Part shown: in pieces, positions 35,316 through 43,445 of the stretch
Position numbering within the stretch: the first letter of the stretch is position 1
Layout: each line of letters starts with the position of its first letter
DNA from: Archangium violaceum
Lineage (GTDB): Bacteria; Myxococcota; Myxococcia; Myxococcales; Myxococcaceae
Length of the DNA stretch: 64,000 bases
Direction of reading: 5' to 3'
Assembly: GCF_016859125.1 (NCBI RefSeq)
Contig: NZ_CP069338.1
Location: forward strand, 6,511,501 to 6,575,500
The notes under the pieces: model-generated
Told to the model about the DNA's origin: nothing
The model's database searches: none
Seen by the model: only the letters and a program-made list of their open reading frames with translations
Position numbers and translations under genes: made by a program

Positions 35316-36938
35316 ATGGCCAAAGCCCGTTCCCCCAAAGAGAAGCTCCTGGATTCAGTCGTAGAAGTTGAAGAGAAGCCCAAGCGTCGGACGACGCGGG
35401 CCAAGGTCGTGGACCGGGACGACACCGAGAAGCCTTCGCGCCGCCGGGCGACGAGCCGTCGGGAAGAGGACACCGAGTCCGAGTCCGAGTCCCTCTCGGT
35501 CGCCGAGACGCCGCGCCCGGTGCTGACGCCGCTCCCCTCTCATCCCGTGAGAGATGAAGAGTACCAGGAGGTCCGCGCGCACGAGGCGCACGAGGAGCCC
35601 TCCGCTCCCGAGCCCTCCGCTCCCGAGCCCTCCGAGGCGCCCGTGGTCACCGAGGTGACGCGCGATGGCGCTCCCATGCAGGTCATCAAGCTCAATGACC
35701 TGAAGCGGATGAAGATCACCGACCTGGCGAAGATGGCCCACGACTTCGGTGTCGAGGGCTACCAGGGCCTGAAGAAGCAGGATCTCATCTTCTCGCTGCT
35801 GTCGGGCATCGCGGACAAGAAGTTCGAGGTGCACGCCGAGGGCGTGATGGAGCTGCTCAGCGACGGCTTCGGCTTCCTGCGCAGCGCGGACAGCGACTAC
35901 CAGCCGAGCCCGGACGACATCTACGTGTCGCCGTCGCAGGTGCGCCGCTTCAACCTGCGCCCGGGCGACACGGTGACGGGCCCCATCCGCCAGCCGCGCG
36001 AGGGCGAGCGCTTCTTCGCGCTGCAGAAGGTGGACAAGGTCAACTTCGCGGACCCGCTGTCCGAGGCCACGCGCGAGCGCATCCTCTTCGACAACCTCAC
36101 GCCGCTCTATCCGACCCGCAAGCTCAAGCTGGAGCACGAGGGCTCGGAGATGACGACGCGCATCATCGACCTGTTCTGCCCCATCGGCCTGGGCCAGCGC
36201 TGCCTCATCGTGGCGCCTCCGAAGGCCGGTAAGACGGTGCTGCTGCAGAACATCGCGCACGCCATCTCGAAGAACCACCCGGACGTCTACCTCATCGTGC
36301 TGCTCGTGGACGAGCGCCCCGAGGAAGTGACGGACATGGAGCGCAACGTGCGCGGCGAGGTGGTGAGCTCCACCTTCGACGAGCCGGCCACGCGTCACGT
36401 GCAGGTGGCGGAGATGGTCATCGACAAGGCCAAGCGCCTGGTCGAGCAGAAGTACGACGTGTGCATCCTCCTGGACTCCATCACCCGTCTGGCGCGCGCC
36501 TACAACACGGTGGTGCCGGCCTCGGGCAAGATTCTGTCCGGTGGTGTGGACGCCAACGCGCTGCACAAGCCCAAGCGCTTCTTCGGCGCCGCGCGCAACA
36601 TCGAGGAGGGTGGCAGCCTCACCATCATCGGCACCGCGCTCATCGACACCGGCAGCCGCATGGACGAGGTCATCTTCGAGGAGTTCAAGGGCACCGGTAA
36701 CTCGGAAATCGTCCTGGACCGCAAGTTGATGGAGAAGCGCATCTTCCCGACGCTCGACATCAACAAGTCCGGTACGCGCAAGGAGGAGCTGCTGCTGCCC
36801 CCGGCGGACCTCATCCGCATCACCGCGCTTCGTCAGGTACTGCACCCGTTCACGCCGATCGACGCGATGGAATTCGTGCTCAAGCATATGCGTCCGACCG
36901 CGTCGAACGCCGAATTCCTCGGCTCGATGAACCGGTAG
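35316..36938 (+). CDS. rho: Transcription termination factor Rho
   Basis: This is a 540-residue protein. The first 120 residues are charged and low-complexity ([19 protein letters not shown]) and absent from E. coli Rho. Then comes the Rho N domain ([20 protein letters not shown]), the RNA-binding cold-shock-like domain ([20 protein letters not shown]), Walker A APPKAGKT near residue 300 and Walker [17 protein letters not shown]. The R-loop region and the C-terminal [18 protein letters not shown] end are also present. It is an active RNA helicase by motif. The ATG at 35316 has no purine-rich ribosome-binding site before it; a pyrimidine-rich run is there instead. Confidence 0.95.
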   Translation: MAKARSPKEKLLDSVVEVEEKPKRRTTRAKVVDRDDTEKPSRRRATSRREEDTESESESLSVAETPRPVLTPLPSHPVRDEEYQEVRAHEAHEEPSAPEPSAPEPSEAPVVTEVTRDGAPMQVIKLNDLKRMKITDLAKMAHDFGVEGYQGLKKQDLIFSLLSGIADKKFEVHAEGVMELLSDGFGFLRSADSDYQPSPDDIYVSPSQVRRFNLRPGDTVTGPIRQPREGERFFALQKVDKVNFADPLSEATRERILFDNLTPLYPTRKLKLEHEGSEMTTRIIDLFCPIGLGQRCLIVAPPKAGKTVLLQNIAHAISKNHPDVYLIVLLVDERPEEVTDMERNVRGEVVSSTFDEPATRHVQVAEMVIDKAKRLVEQKYDVCILLDSITRLARAYNTVVPASGKILSGGVDANALHKPKRFFGAARNIEEGGSLTIIGTALIDTGSRMDEVIFEEFKGTGNSEIVLDRKLMEKRIFPTLDINKSGTRKEELLLPPADLIRITALRQVLHPFTPIDAMEFVLKHMRPTASNAEFLGSMNR

Positions 36939-36961
36939 GACCGGTAGGGGAGCATCGACCC

Positions 36962-37276
36962 ATGCGCCGCACCCGCTCTGCTTCACTCGCCGCCCTCGTC
37001 GTGGGGGCGGTGCTCGCGATGACCACCGGGTGCGGCCCGGTCGAACCGGACTTCGGTGACAGCCCGGCACCGTTGTCCAACCGCATCTGCTACACGGACG
37101 CGGATTGCACGGGCAACGACTGCTGCGGCCTGGGCACCAACCCCACCCACGTGGAGGACGGGCCCGACTGCAGCGCCGTGCGGTGCCCGGGGACCTGCCC
37201 GCAGAATGGGCTCGACTGCGGGCGCTGCTACGTCTTCTGCCGGGACTCGCGCTGCGAGGCCGCCTGCCAGGGCTGA
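36962..37276 (+). CDS. Small Cys-rich lipoprotein
   Basis: This 104-residue protein has a signal peptide with a possible lipobox ending MTTGC near residue 24. After that come twelve cysteines in 65 residues (CYTDADC, NDCCGLG, CGRCYVFCRDSRC), so up to six disulphides are possible. No known domain is recognised. Similar small Cys-rich lipoproteins are frequent in myxobacteria. It begins 23 bp after rho and may be co-transcribed with it. Stability outside the cytoplasm is the only thing the sequence suggests. Confidence 0.7.
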   Translation: MRRTRSASLAALVVGAVLAMTTGCGPVEPDFGDSPAPLSNRICYTDADCTGNDCCGLGTNPTHVEDGPDCSAVRCPGTCPQNGLDCGRCYVFCRDSRCEAACQG

Positions 37277-37300
37277 GCCCGCGCCTTCTCCTCCGGCTGC

Positions 37301-38485
37301 CTACTTCGGCTGCTCCAGCTTCACCTCGCCCAGCGTGGGCTGGGCCTTGATGCGGGCGTAGTCGAAGCAGGCCACCACGAGGGAGGCCACCGGCACCGCG
37401 AAGAGCGCGCCCACCAGGCCGAACATCTTCTCCCCGGCGATCAGGCTGAAGGCCACGATGACCGGGTGGATGCGCGCCGCCGAGCCCATGATCTTCGGGT
37501 TGAGGAAGTACGCCTCCAGCGCGTGGATGCCGATGATCCACAGCAGGATGGCGAAGCCCTTCTGGAAGCCGTCCGCCAGCGCGATGAGCACGATGGGCAC
37601 CGAGCTGAGGATGGTGCCGAAGATGGGGATGAGGCTGAAGACCGTGGCCACCGTGGCCAGCAGGAAGGCGAACTTCACCCCGAACAGCAGCAGCCCCACG
37701 AAGGTGAGCGCGCCGTTGACGAGGCAGATCGTCACCTGGCCGCGCACCACGCCGGACAGCGAGCGGTCGATGCGCTCGAGCAGCAGCTGCGCGTCGTTGC
37801 CGTACTCGACCGGCACCAGGCTGGTGAAGTAGCGCACGATGGCGTGCGCATCGATGGAGAAGAACGCCGCCACCATCAGGATGAAGAACATCATGAACAC
37901 GCCGGCGAGCACCGACGTGATGATGTTGCGCGACACGGTGACGATGTCGCCCATGTGCTCGCGCGTGAGGGCCGTCAGGCTCGCGGCGATGTCCTGGATC
38001 GTCTTCTCCAGATCCAACGACAGGCCCGAGGTGGGCACGCCGTTGCGGATGTCCTCGGACGTGGCGATGGCCACCGGGATGCCGTTGGCGCGCAGCCAGT
38101 CCTCGGCGCGGTCGGCGAGCACGTGCACGCGCTCGGGCGTGAGCGAGTTGAGGAACGTCACCCCATCCCGGCTGATGCGGGCCAGCTCGCTGTAGAGCTG
38201 CGGCACCATGGCGATGAAGAACAGGTACACCGCCAGGAAGAAGAGGGCGTAGATGAGCAGGATGCCCACCCAGCGCGGGATGTTCCTACCTCGAACCTGG
38301 ACGCGGGTGATGCGCGTCACCAGCGGGTGCACCAGGTAGGCGATCAGCGCGGCGCTCGCGAAGGGCAGCAGCACCGAGTGGAACAGGGCCAGGATGACGG
38401 CGACGGTCAGCCATAGCCCCGCGAGGATGTAGAGACGCTTGCGGCGTTGTTCCGCCGGAATTTCGAGCTCGTGGGGCTGGAGCAT
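37301..38485 (-). CDS. AI-2E family transporter (UPF0118)
   Basis: This 394-residue protein has about eight membrane segments. The motifs FASAALIAYLVHPLVTRI, GVVRGQVTICLVNGALTFVG and FGLVGALFAVPVASLVVACF match the TqsA/PerM (AI-2E exporter) family. Members export small molecules or act as antiporters; the substrate cannot be read from the sequence. A periplasmic loop of about 130 residues lies between segments three and four, as usual. The ATG at 38485 fits the family start. It lies downstream of two minus-strand genes with gaps of only 25-32 bp, so it may be part of their transcript. Confidence 0.87.
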   Translation of the reverse strand: MLQPHELEIPAEQRRKRLYILAGLWLTVAVILALFHSVLLPFASAALIAYLVHPLVTRITRVQVRGRNIPRWVGILLIYALFFLAVYLFFIAMVPQLYSELARISRDGVTFLNSLTPERVHVLADRAEDWLRANGIPVAIATSEDIRNGVPTSGLSLDLEKTIQDIAASLTALTREHMGDIVTVSRNIITSVLAGVFMMFFILMVAAFFSIDAHAIVRYFTSLVPVEYGNDAQLLLERIDRSLSGVVRGQVTICLVNGALTFVGLLLFGVKFAFLLATVATVFSLIPIFGTILSSVPIVLIALADGFQKGFAILLWIIGIHALEAYFLNPKIMGSAARIHPVIVAFSLIAGEKMFGLVGALFAVPVASLVVACFDYARIKAQPTLGEVKLEQPK

Positions 38486-38517
38486 GGCGCGGCTTATGGC
38501 AGAGGGACCGTTCGGTC

Positions 38518-38976
38518 TCAAGAGAAGGGCGTCTGGAGTACCCGCATGCGGGCCTCCAGTCGGTCGAGGCATTGCAACATGAGCCGGCGGTTCACGCGAC
38601 CCTCCGTGGACTCACCCAGGCCCAGCATCTGGTCGACGAGCCACCGGTTCAGGAAGAGCAGGGTGAGCCGGTCCGTCGGTGCCAGGCCCCGCTCCAGGTA
38701 GCGCTTGTTGCGCATGTAGTCGTCGTAGGCGTCGTGCTCCCGGGCCAGCTCCCAGCGCGACAGCCGCAGCGCCTCGTCATACACGGCGCGGGCCGGGCGC
38801 GGGGTCGGCTCGGTGAAGAGGGGGGCGAACTGTCCTCCCACCTCGAGATCGATCTCCTGCACGGGCGGCGGCCACTGCTGGAGATCCTTCGCCAGCAGCT
38901 TCGCCACCTCCTCCAGCAGGTGATCGATGAGCGGGACGGGCTTCGTCTCGAAGAGGTAGTCCCAACGCGAGGCCAT
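38518..38976 (-). CDS. Hypothetical helical protein
   Basis: This 152-residue protein has no recognised family, signal peptide or membrane helix. It is rich in Leu, Arg and acidic residues and predicted mostly helical. Distinct stretches are WDYLFETKPVPLIDHLLEEV at the start and DRLTLLFLNRWLVDQMLGLG near residue 110. Codon use matches its neighbours, and it fits tightly between the amidotransferase and the AI-2E transporter genes, so I take it as real. Function is unknown. Confidence 0.7.
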   Translation of the reverse strand: MASRWDYLFETKPVPLIDHLLEEVAKLLAKDLQQWPPPVQEIDLEVGGQFAPLFTEPTPRPARAVYDEALRLSRWELAREHDAYDDYMRNKRYLERGLAPTDRLTLLFLNRWLVDQMLGLGESTEGRVNRRLMLQCLDRLEARMRVLQTPFS

Positions 38977-39001
38977 GGTGACTACCTACCCCAGCCCCGC
39001 C

Positions 39002-39739
39002 TCAGGTGAAACGCTCCACGAAGTTCCGCAGGATGCGTTGCCCGGCGGGCGAGGGAGCAATCCCCGCCAGGAGCCGGGGAACCCTCTCCCCGGGGGCGTG
39101 GCCCCTGCGGATTGCTTCGTCCTCCAACTTTTCGGATCGGGCGAGAATGAGGGCGCGCATGGCGGCCGGGTGGACCTCGGGGTGGAACTGCACACCCCGG
39201 ATGTGGGGCCCGAAGGCGAGTGCCTGCACGGCGGAGTGCGCGTTGCCCGCGAGCACGGTCGCGTGGGGCGGGGACTCCTGGACGCTGTCCTCGTGGGTGG
39301 CCTGGATGGTGAACCGCTCGGGCAATCCATGAAAGAGCGGATCCTCGCGTCCCGCCTCGCTCAGGGTGACCTGGACGGAGCCGATCTCCCGCCCCTGGGT
39401 GTTGCGCACCACACGCGCCCCGTGGGCATGCGCGAGCAGTTGGTGCCCGAAGCACACCCCGAGCACCGGCACGCCCCGGGCCGCCGCGCCCAGCATGAAG
39501 TCCGCGGCGCGCTCCATCCACGGCTCCCACTGCGTCACCGACGCGGGGGAGCCGGTCATCATCACCGCGTCGTAGCCCGAGGCGCTGTCCGGTAGCCGGG
39601 CACCCCGGTGCACGTGGAGGATGTCGAACCGGCAGCCGTCCGGCCCCAGCGACTCGACGAACCAGTGCTCGTAATCACCGACGCTCAGTTTCACGGAGTG
39701 GGCCGCGTCACCAGCTTTCAACAGCAGAACGTTCTTCAT
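39002..39739 (-). CDS. Class I glutamine amidotransferase-like protein
   Basis: This 245-residue protein is a GATase1 domain. The nucleophile Cys is in GVCFGHQLLAH (about residue 96), and His and Glu of the triad are in VQFHPEVHPAAM (about 190). GYDAVMMTGSPASVTQWEPW is typical of stand-alone GMP-synthase-like amidotransferases. Some of these hydrolyse gamma-glutamyl compounds or transfer ammonia. It is divergent from a glutamine-synthetase-like gene, which suggests a shared pathway of gamma-glutamyl amine metabolism. A longer frame upstream is rejected, because the ATG at 39739 (MKNVLLLKAGDA) is the clear family start. Confidence 0.85.
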   Translation of the reverse strand: MKNVLLLKAGDAAHSVKLSVGDYEHWFVESLGPDGCRFDILHVHRGARLPDSASGYDAVMMTGSPASVTQWEPWMERAADFMLGAAARGVPVLGVCFGHQLLAHAHGARVVRNTQGREIGSVQVTLSEAGREDPLFHGLPERFTIQATHEDSVQESPPHATVLAGNAHSAVQALAFGPHIRGVQFHPEVHPAAMRALILARSEKLEDEAIRRGHAPGERVPRLLAGIAPSPAGQRILRNFVERFT

Positions 39740-39853
39740 CGCTCCTCTCGGTGGGTCGGGTTGCCGTGGCGAATACCGGTCCCTAGCTTCGGCTGCCGCT
39801 TCATGTTGACGCCCGCACGTCCGGGGTACGTCCGCGGTTTCCGAGGTGTCTCC

Positions 39854-39931
39854 ATGACCGACGCTCGCTCGCTCTCTTCCCAACCGCCGGCGCTCAAGGT
39901 GCTCATCGCTGGCCGGCATGTGGACCCCTGA
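39854..39931 (+). pseudogene. Possible 5' remnant of an aldehyde dehydrogenase gene
   Basis: This 25-codon frame from an ATG ends LKVLIAGRHVDP and then a stop. Aldehyde dehydrogenases commonly begin with a short variable leader followed by a strand like VLIGGEWVDP. The similarity is short. It sits where an aldehyde dehydrogenase would be expected, just before a glutamine-synthetase-like and an alcohol dehydrogenase gene. It may instead be a small leader peptide or chance. Confidence 0.35.
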
Positions 39932-39981
39932 GGAAAGGGCCAGGCGCGGTCATGGGTGTCAGGCGAAGGAGGAGGAGGCCA

Positions 39982-41442
39982 ATGGCGAACCGTTCCAAGG
40001 CGAAGGTCATCACCCTGCCGGCGCCCGCGGGCAGGCGCTCGCGCGCGAAGGAGAAGGATCGCGGCAATGTCCGGCCGCTGCGCGAGCCCTCGGACATGGA
40101 CGTGCTGCACAAGTGGCTCGACGAGAATGGTGTCCGCCAGGTGAAGATCGGCGGGGTGGACGTGGACGGCGTCTGGCGCGGCAAGTACGTGTCCTTGGAG
40201 AAGTTCCTCTCCGCGTGCAAGGGCGGGCTCGGCTTCTGTGACGTGGTGTTCGGCTGGGACATCAAGGACGAGCTGCTCGACAACACGCGCGTGACGGGCT
40301 GGCATACCGGCTACCCGGACGGGCAGGCCCGGGTGGACATGTCCACCGGGCGCATCATCCCCTGGGAGCCGGACACGGCGGCCTTCCTCCTGGACTTCGT
40401 CAACCCGGACGGCTCGCCCTTCGAGCCGAGCCCCCGCCAGCTCCTGCAGAAGATGGGCGCGCGGGCGCGGGAGATGGGCTTTCTGCCGAAGTTCGGCGCC
40501 GAGTACGAGTTCTTCATCTTCAAGGAGACGCCCCAGTCGCTGAAGGAGAAGGGCTACGAGCGCCTGACGCCGCTGACGCCGGGAATGTTCGGCTACTCGT
40601 GGCTGCGCACGTCGCTCAACGCGCCGCTGGTGCACGCCATCATCGACGGGTGCCGGGACTTCGGGCTGGAGCTGGAGGGCTTCCACACCGAGACGGGCCC
40701 GGGTGTCTTCGAGGCCGCCATCCGCTACGACGAGCTGGAGAAGGCCGCGGACAAGGCGGCGCTCTTCAAGACGGTGGTGAAGGAGATCTGCTCGCGGCAC
40801 GGGCTCACGGCCTGCTTCATGGCCAAGGTGAACGAGAAGCTGCCGGGGTGCTCGGGGCACATCCACCAGTCGCTGTGGTCGCTCAAGAGCCACGAGAACG
40901 CCTTCCACGATCCCGAGTCCCGCGACGGCATGAGCCAGACGATGCGGCACTACATCGGCGGCGTGATGGCGCTGATGCCGGAGCTCACGGCGCTCTACTG
41001 GCCCACGGTGAACAGCTACAAGCGCAGCGTGGAGAACACGTGGGCGCCCGTGGCGGCCACGTGGGGCCGGGAGAACCGCACCACGGCGGTGCGGGTCATC
41101 GGCGACAGCCCCAAGTCGATGCGCATCGAGTACCGCCAGACGGGTGCGGACATGAATGCGTACATCGGCATGGCGGCGAGCCTCGCCGCGGGCCTGTGGG
41201 GAATCGAGAACGAGGTGGAGCCTCCCGCGCCGGTCGCTGGCAACGGGTACTCGGCCGATGCGCCGCCGCTGCCGCGCTCGCTGAAGGAGGCGGTGTCGCT
41301 CCTCAGTGACTCGAAGCGGGCGAGGCAGATCCTGGGCGAGGAGTTCGTGGACCACTACGTGCGCACGCGTGACTGGGAAGCCCGGCAGTACGAGCGCGCC
41401 GTCACGAGCTGGGAGCTCGAGCGCTACATGGAGCTCATCTAG
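39982..41442 (+). CDS. Glutamine synthetase-like protein (gamma-glutamyl-amine ligase type)
   Basis: This 486-residue protein is a complete GS fold. The beta-grasp start has VRQVKIGGVDVDGVWRGKYV. The catalytic part has FGAEYEFFIFKE, FHTETGPGVFEAAIRYDE, a KVNEKLPGCSGHIHQSLW metal/ATP loop, and RTTAVRVIG with RIEYRQTGADMNAYIGMAAS at the end. Its length and motifs fit the PuuA/GlnA-like branch that ligates glutamate to amines rather than ammonia. Context with a GATase1 and an Fe-alcohol dehydrogenase supports amine or amino-alcohol catabolism. ATG 39982 follows a strong AGGAGGAGG. It ends 9 bp before the next gene. Confidence 0.85.
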   Translation: MANRSKAKVITLPAPAGRRSRAKEKDRGNVRPLREPSDMDVLHKWLDENGVRQVKIGGVDVDGVWRGKYVSLEKFLSACKGGLGFCDVVFGWDIKDELLDNTRVTGWHTGYPDGQARVDMSTGRIIPWEPDTAAFLLDFVNPDGSPFEPSPRQLLQKMGARAREMGFLPKFGAEYEFFIFKETPQSLKEKGYERLTPLTPGMFGYSWLRTSLNAPLVHAIIDGCRDFGLELEGFHTETGPGVFEAAIRYDELEKAADKAALFKTVVKEICSRHGLTACFMAKVNEKLPGCSGHIHQSLWSLKSHENAFHDPESRDGMSQTMRHYIGGVMALMPELTALYWPTVNSYKRSVENTWAPVAATWGRENRTTAVRVIGDSPKSMRIEYRQTGADMNAYIGMAASLAAGLWGIENEVEPPAPVAGNGYSADAPPLPRSLKEAVSLLSDSKRARQILGEEFVDHYVRTRDWEARQYERAVTSWELERYMELI

Positions 41443-41451
41443 GAGGCACCG

Positions 41452-42636
41452 ATGAAACCGTTCGATATGCCGGGCGAGCCACGCATCACCGAGATGTCCT
41501 GGCCCACGAAGATCGTCCTCGGAGCCGGTGCCCTGCGGCGGCTCCCCGCCCAGGTGGCGCGGCTGAACATGAAGCGCCCGCTGGTGGTGACGGACGCGGG
41601 CGTGGTGAGGGCCGGACTGGCCCAGCGCCTGTACGCCGTGCTGAAGGAGGCCGGCGTCTCCTTCGCGACCTTCGAGGAGGTGAAGCCGGACCCCACCGAG
41701 CGCGATGCCTTCGCGGGCTTGGACGCCTACCGGGCCAACACGTGCGACGGCATCATCGCGCTCGGCGGCGGCAGCCCGCTGGATGCGGCGAAGCTGGTGC
41801 AGGTGCTCACCACGCACGAGCCCCCGCTGTCGCGCTACGACGATGCGACGGGCGGAGATCAGTACGTGCGCGACAACATGCCGCCGCTGATCGCCATCCC
41901 CACCACCGCGGGCACGGGCTCGGAGGTGAGCCGCTCGGGCGTGGCGACGCTCTCGGACACGGGCCGCAAGACGGTCATCTTCAGCCCGTTCCTCATGCCC
42001 AAGGCGGCCATCTGCGACCCGGAGCTGACGCTGGGGCTGCCGCCGGGGCCCACCGCGGCCACGGGCATGGATGCCTTCACGCACTGCCTGGAGGCCTACC
42101 TGTCCAACGGCTTCAACCCGCTCGCGGACGCCGTGGCCATCGACGGCATCGCCCGCGTGGCGCGCTCGCTACCCAGGGTCATGGAGAATGGGCGCGACCT
42201 GGTGGCCCGCACCGACATGATGGTCGCCGCCATGCAGGGCGCCATGGCCTTCCAGAAGGGCCTGGGCGCCTGCCACGCGCTGGCGCACGCGCTCACGCCC
42301 ATCTCCGGCGTGCACCACGGTCTGGCCAACGCCATCGTCCTGCCCGTGGTCATGGAGTTCAACCGCCCCGCCAGCACCGCGCGTCTGGCGCGCGTGGCGC
42401 AGGCCATGGGCGACAGCTCGAACGCACGTGAAGAGGTGCTCGCGGGCAATGCCATCGACCGGGTGCGCAAGCTGAACGCCACCATCGGCATCCCCTCGCG
42501 CCTGCGCGACGCGGGCGTGCAGGAGAAGGACCTGCAGCGCATCGCCGAGAAGGCCTTCCAGGATGCCTCGCACCGCGGCAATCCGCGGCCGTGCACCCTG
42601 GAGGAGCTGCTCGCGATGCTCCGCGAGTCGTTCTAG
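41452..42636 (+). CDS. Iron-containing alcohol dehydrogenase
   Basis: This 394-residue protein belongs to the Fe-ADH family. The NAD-binding GGGSPLDAAK motif is near residue 105 and IPTTAGTGSEVSRSG near 150. The metal ligands lie within GMDAFTHCLEAYLS, GACHALAHALTP and GVHHGLANAIVLP. It oxidises a primary alcohol or reduces an aldehyde with NAD(P). AGGAGG lies 11-6 bases before the ATG. It is co-transcribed with the GS-like gene. The hairpin repeat after its stop marks the end of the operon. Confidence 0.9.
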   Translation: MKPFDMPGEPRITEMSWPTKIVLGAGALRRLPAQVARLNMKRPLVVTDAGVVRAGLAQRLYAVLKEAGVSFATFEEVKPDPTERDAFAGLDAYRANTCDGIIALGGGSPLDAAKLVQVLTTHEPPLSRYDDATGGDQYVRDNMPPLIAIPTTAGTGSEVSRSGVATLSDTGRKTVIFSPFLMPKAAICDPELTLGLPPGPTAATGMDAFTHCLEAYLSNGFNPLADAVAIDGIARVARSLPRVMENGRDLVARTDMMVAAMQGAMAFQKGLGACHALAHALTPISGVHHGLANAIVLPVVMEFNRPASTARLARVAQAMGDSSNAREEVLAGNAIDRVRKLNATIGIPSRLRDAGVQEKDLQRIAEKAFQDASHRGNPRPCTLEELLAMLRESF

Positions 42637-42661
42637 GCGGCGGGCTCGTTCCCGACGGAGG

Positions 42662-42696
42662 GCTCCCTCGACCCTCTCCCAGAGAGGGAGAGGGGG
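42662..42696. repeat. Dispersed hairpin repeat, copy 3 (between convergent genes)
   Basis: CCCTCTCCC (42672-42680) and GGGAGAGGG (42686-42694) form a 9-bp stem with loop AGAGA. It lacks the GGGGTGAGGGT tail of the other two copies. It lies between the convergent stops of the alcohol dehydrogenase and the lipoprotein gene and may end both transcripts. Confidence 0.7.
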
Positions 42697-43314
42697 TTAC
42701 TTCGTGGGGGCCTCGGCCGCCGTCGTGCCGCTCCCGCTCGGCGGCGGGGTTTCCTTCGGCGGCGCCAGGTCCAGCCCGGGCTCCTCCACCTCGGCCTCCG
42801 ACTCCTCGGCCTGTCCTCCCTCGGTGATGTCCGTGGTGCCCACCACCGCGCCCGTCACCGGCTCGCCTCCCGGCTTCGGCGTGAACTCGAGCATCTCCAC
42901 CGCCACCGCGCCCGGCAGCCGGAAGTCCATCGCCGTCAGCCGCTGCTTGTCCCGCAGGTCATACAGTTGCTGCGCCACCGAGCCCGCCTGGATGCGCTGG
43001 TCCGAGAAGAGGATATAGGCCCGGACCTTCCCTTCCTCGAGAGGGACGCGGAAGCTCGAGTTGTAGATGCGCTTGCCGGCGTCACATTTGATGGACCGGT
43101 TCTCGCGCGTCATCGTCAGCTGCCGGATGACGCCCTTCTCCGACACCGTGAAGAGCAGGCAGTAGGGGAGCTGCCCCTCCTTCGGGATGAACTCCACCGT
43201 GGAGCCGCTCACCGTCCTGAGCTCCGCGCGCGTTGGCACCACGGGCTTCTGCTCCTCCTGGCAGCCCATCGCTCCCATCGCGACCACCGTCACGGCACAT
43301 AGCCACCGAGTCAT
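42697..43314 (-). CDS. Hypothetical lipoprotein
   Basis: This 205-residue protein has a lipoprotein signal with lipobox GAMGC near residue 18. A beta-rich region follows at about 30-145 (GSTVEFIPKEGQLPYCLLFTVS, then GKVRAYILFSDQRIQAGSV). The C-terminus of about 60 residues is disordered and Glu/Pro/Thr-rich. I do not recognise the family. It has its own promoter region, since no gene lies just upstream on this strand. Confidence 0.7.
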   Translation of the reverse strand: MTRWLCAVTVVAMGAMGCQEEQKPVVPTRAELRTVSGSTVEFIPKEGQLPYCLLFTVSEKGVIRQLTMTRENRSIKCDAGKRIYNSSFRVPLEEGKVRAYILFSDQRIQAGSVAQQLYDLRDKQRLTAMDFRLPGAVAVEMLEFTPKPGGEPVTGAVVGTTDITEGGQAEESEAEVEEPGLDLAPPKETPPPSGSGTTAAEAPTK

Positions 43315-43445
43315 GTGTCCCTCCTGGAGACGTCAACCACGGTCGTCTCCCCAGCGTAGCCCGGAATCCGGGATTCCCGCCCGGGGGGGCTCGTCGTCGT
43401 CCGCGCTTGAACAGTCTTCTTCCTTACTACGCACCGCGGCATGAC

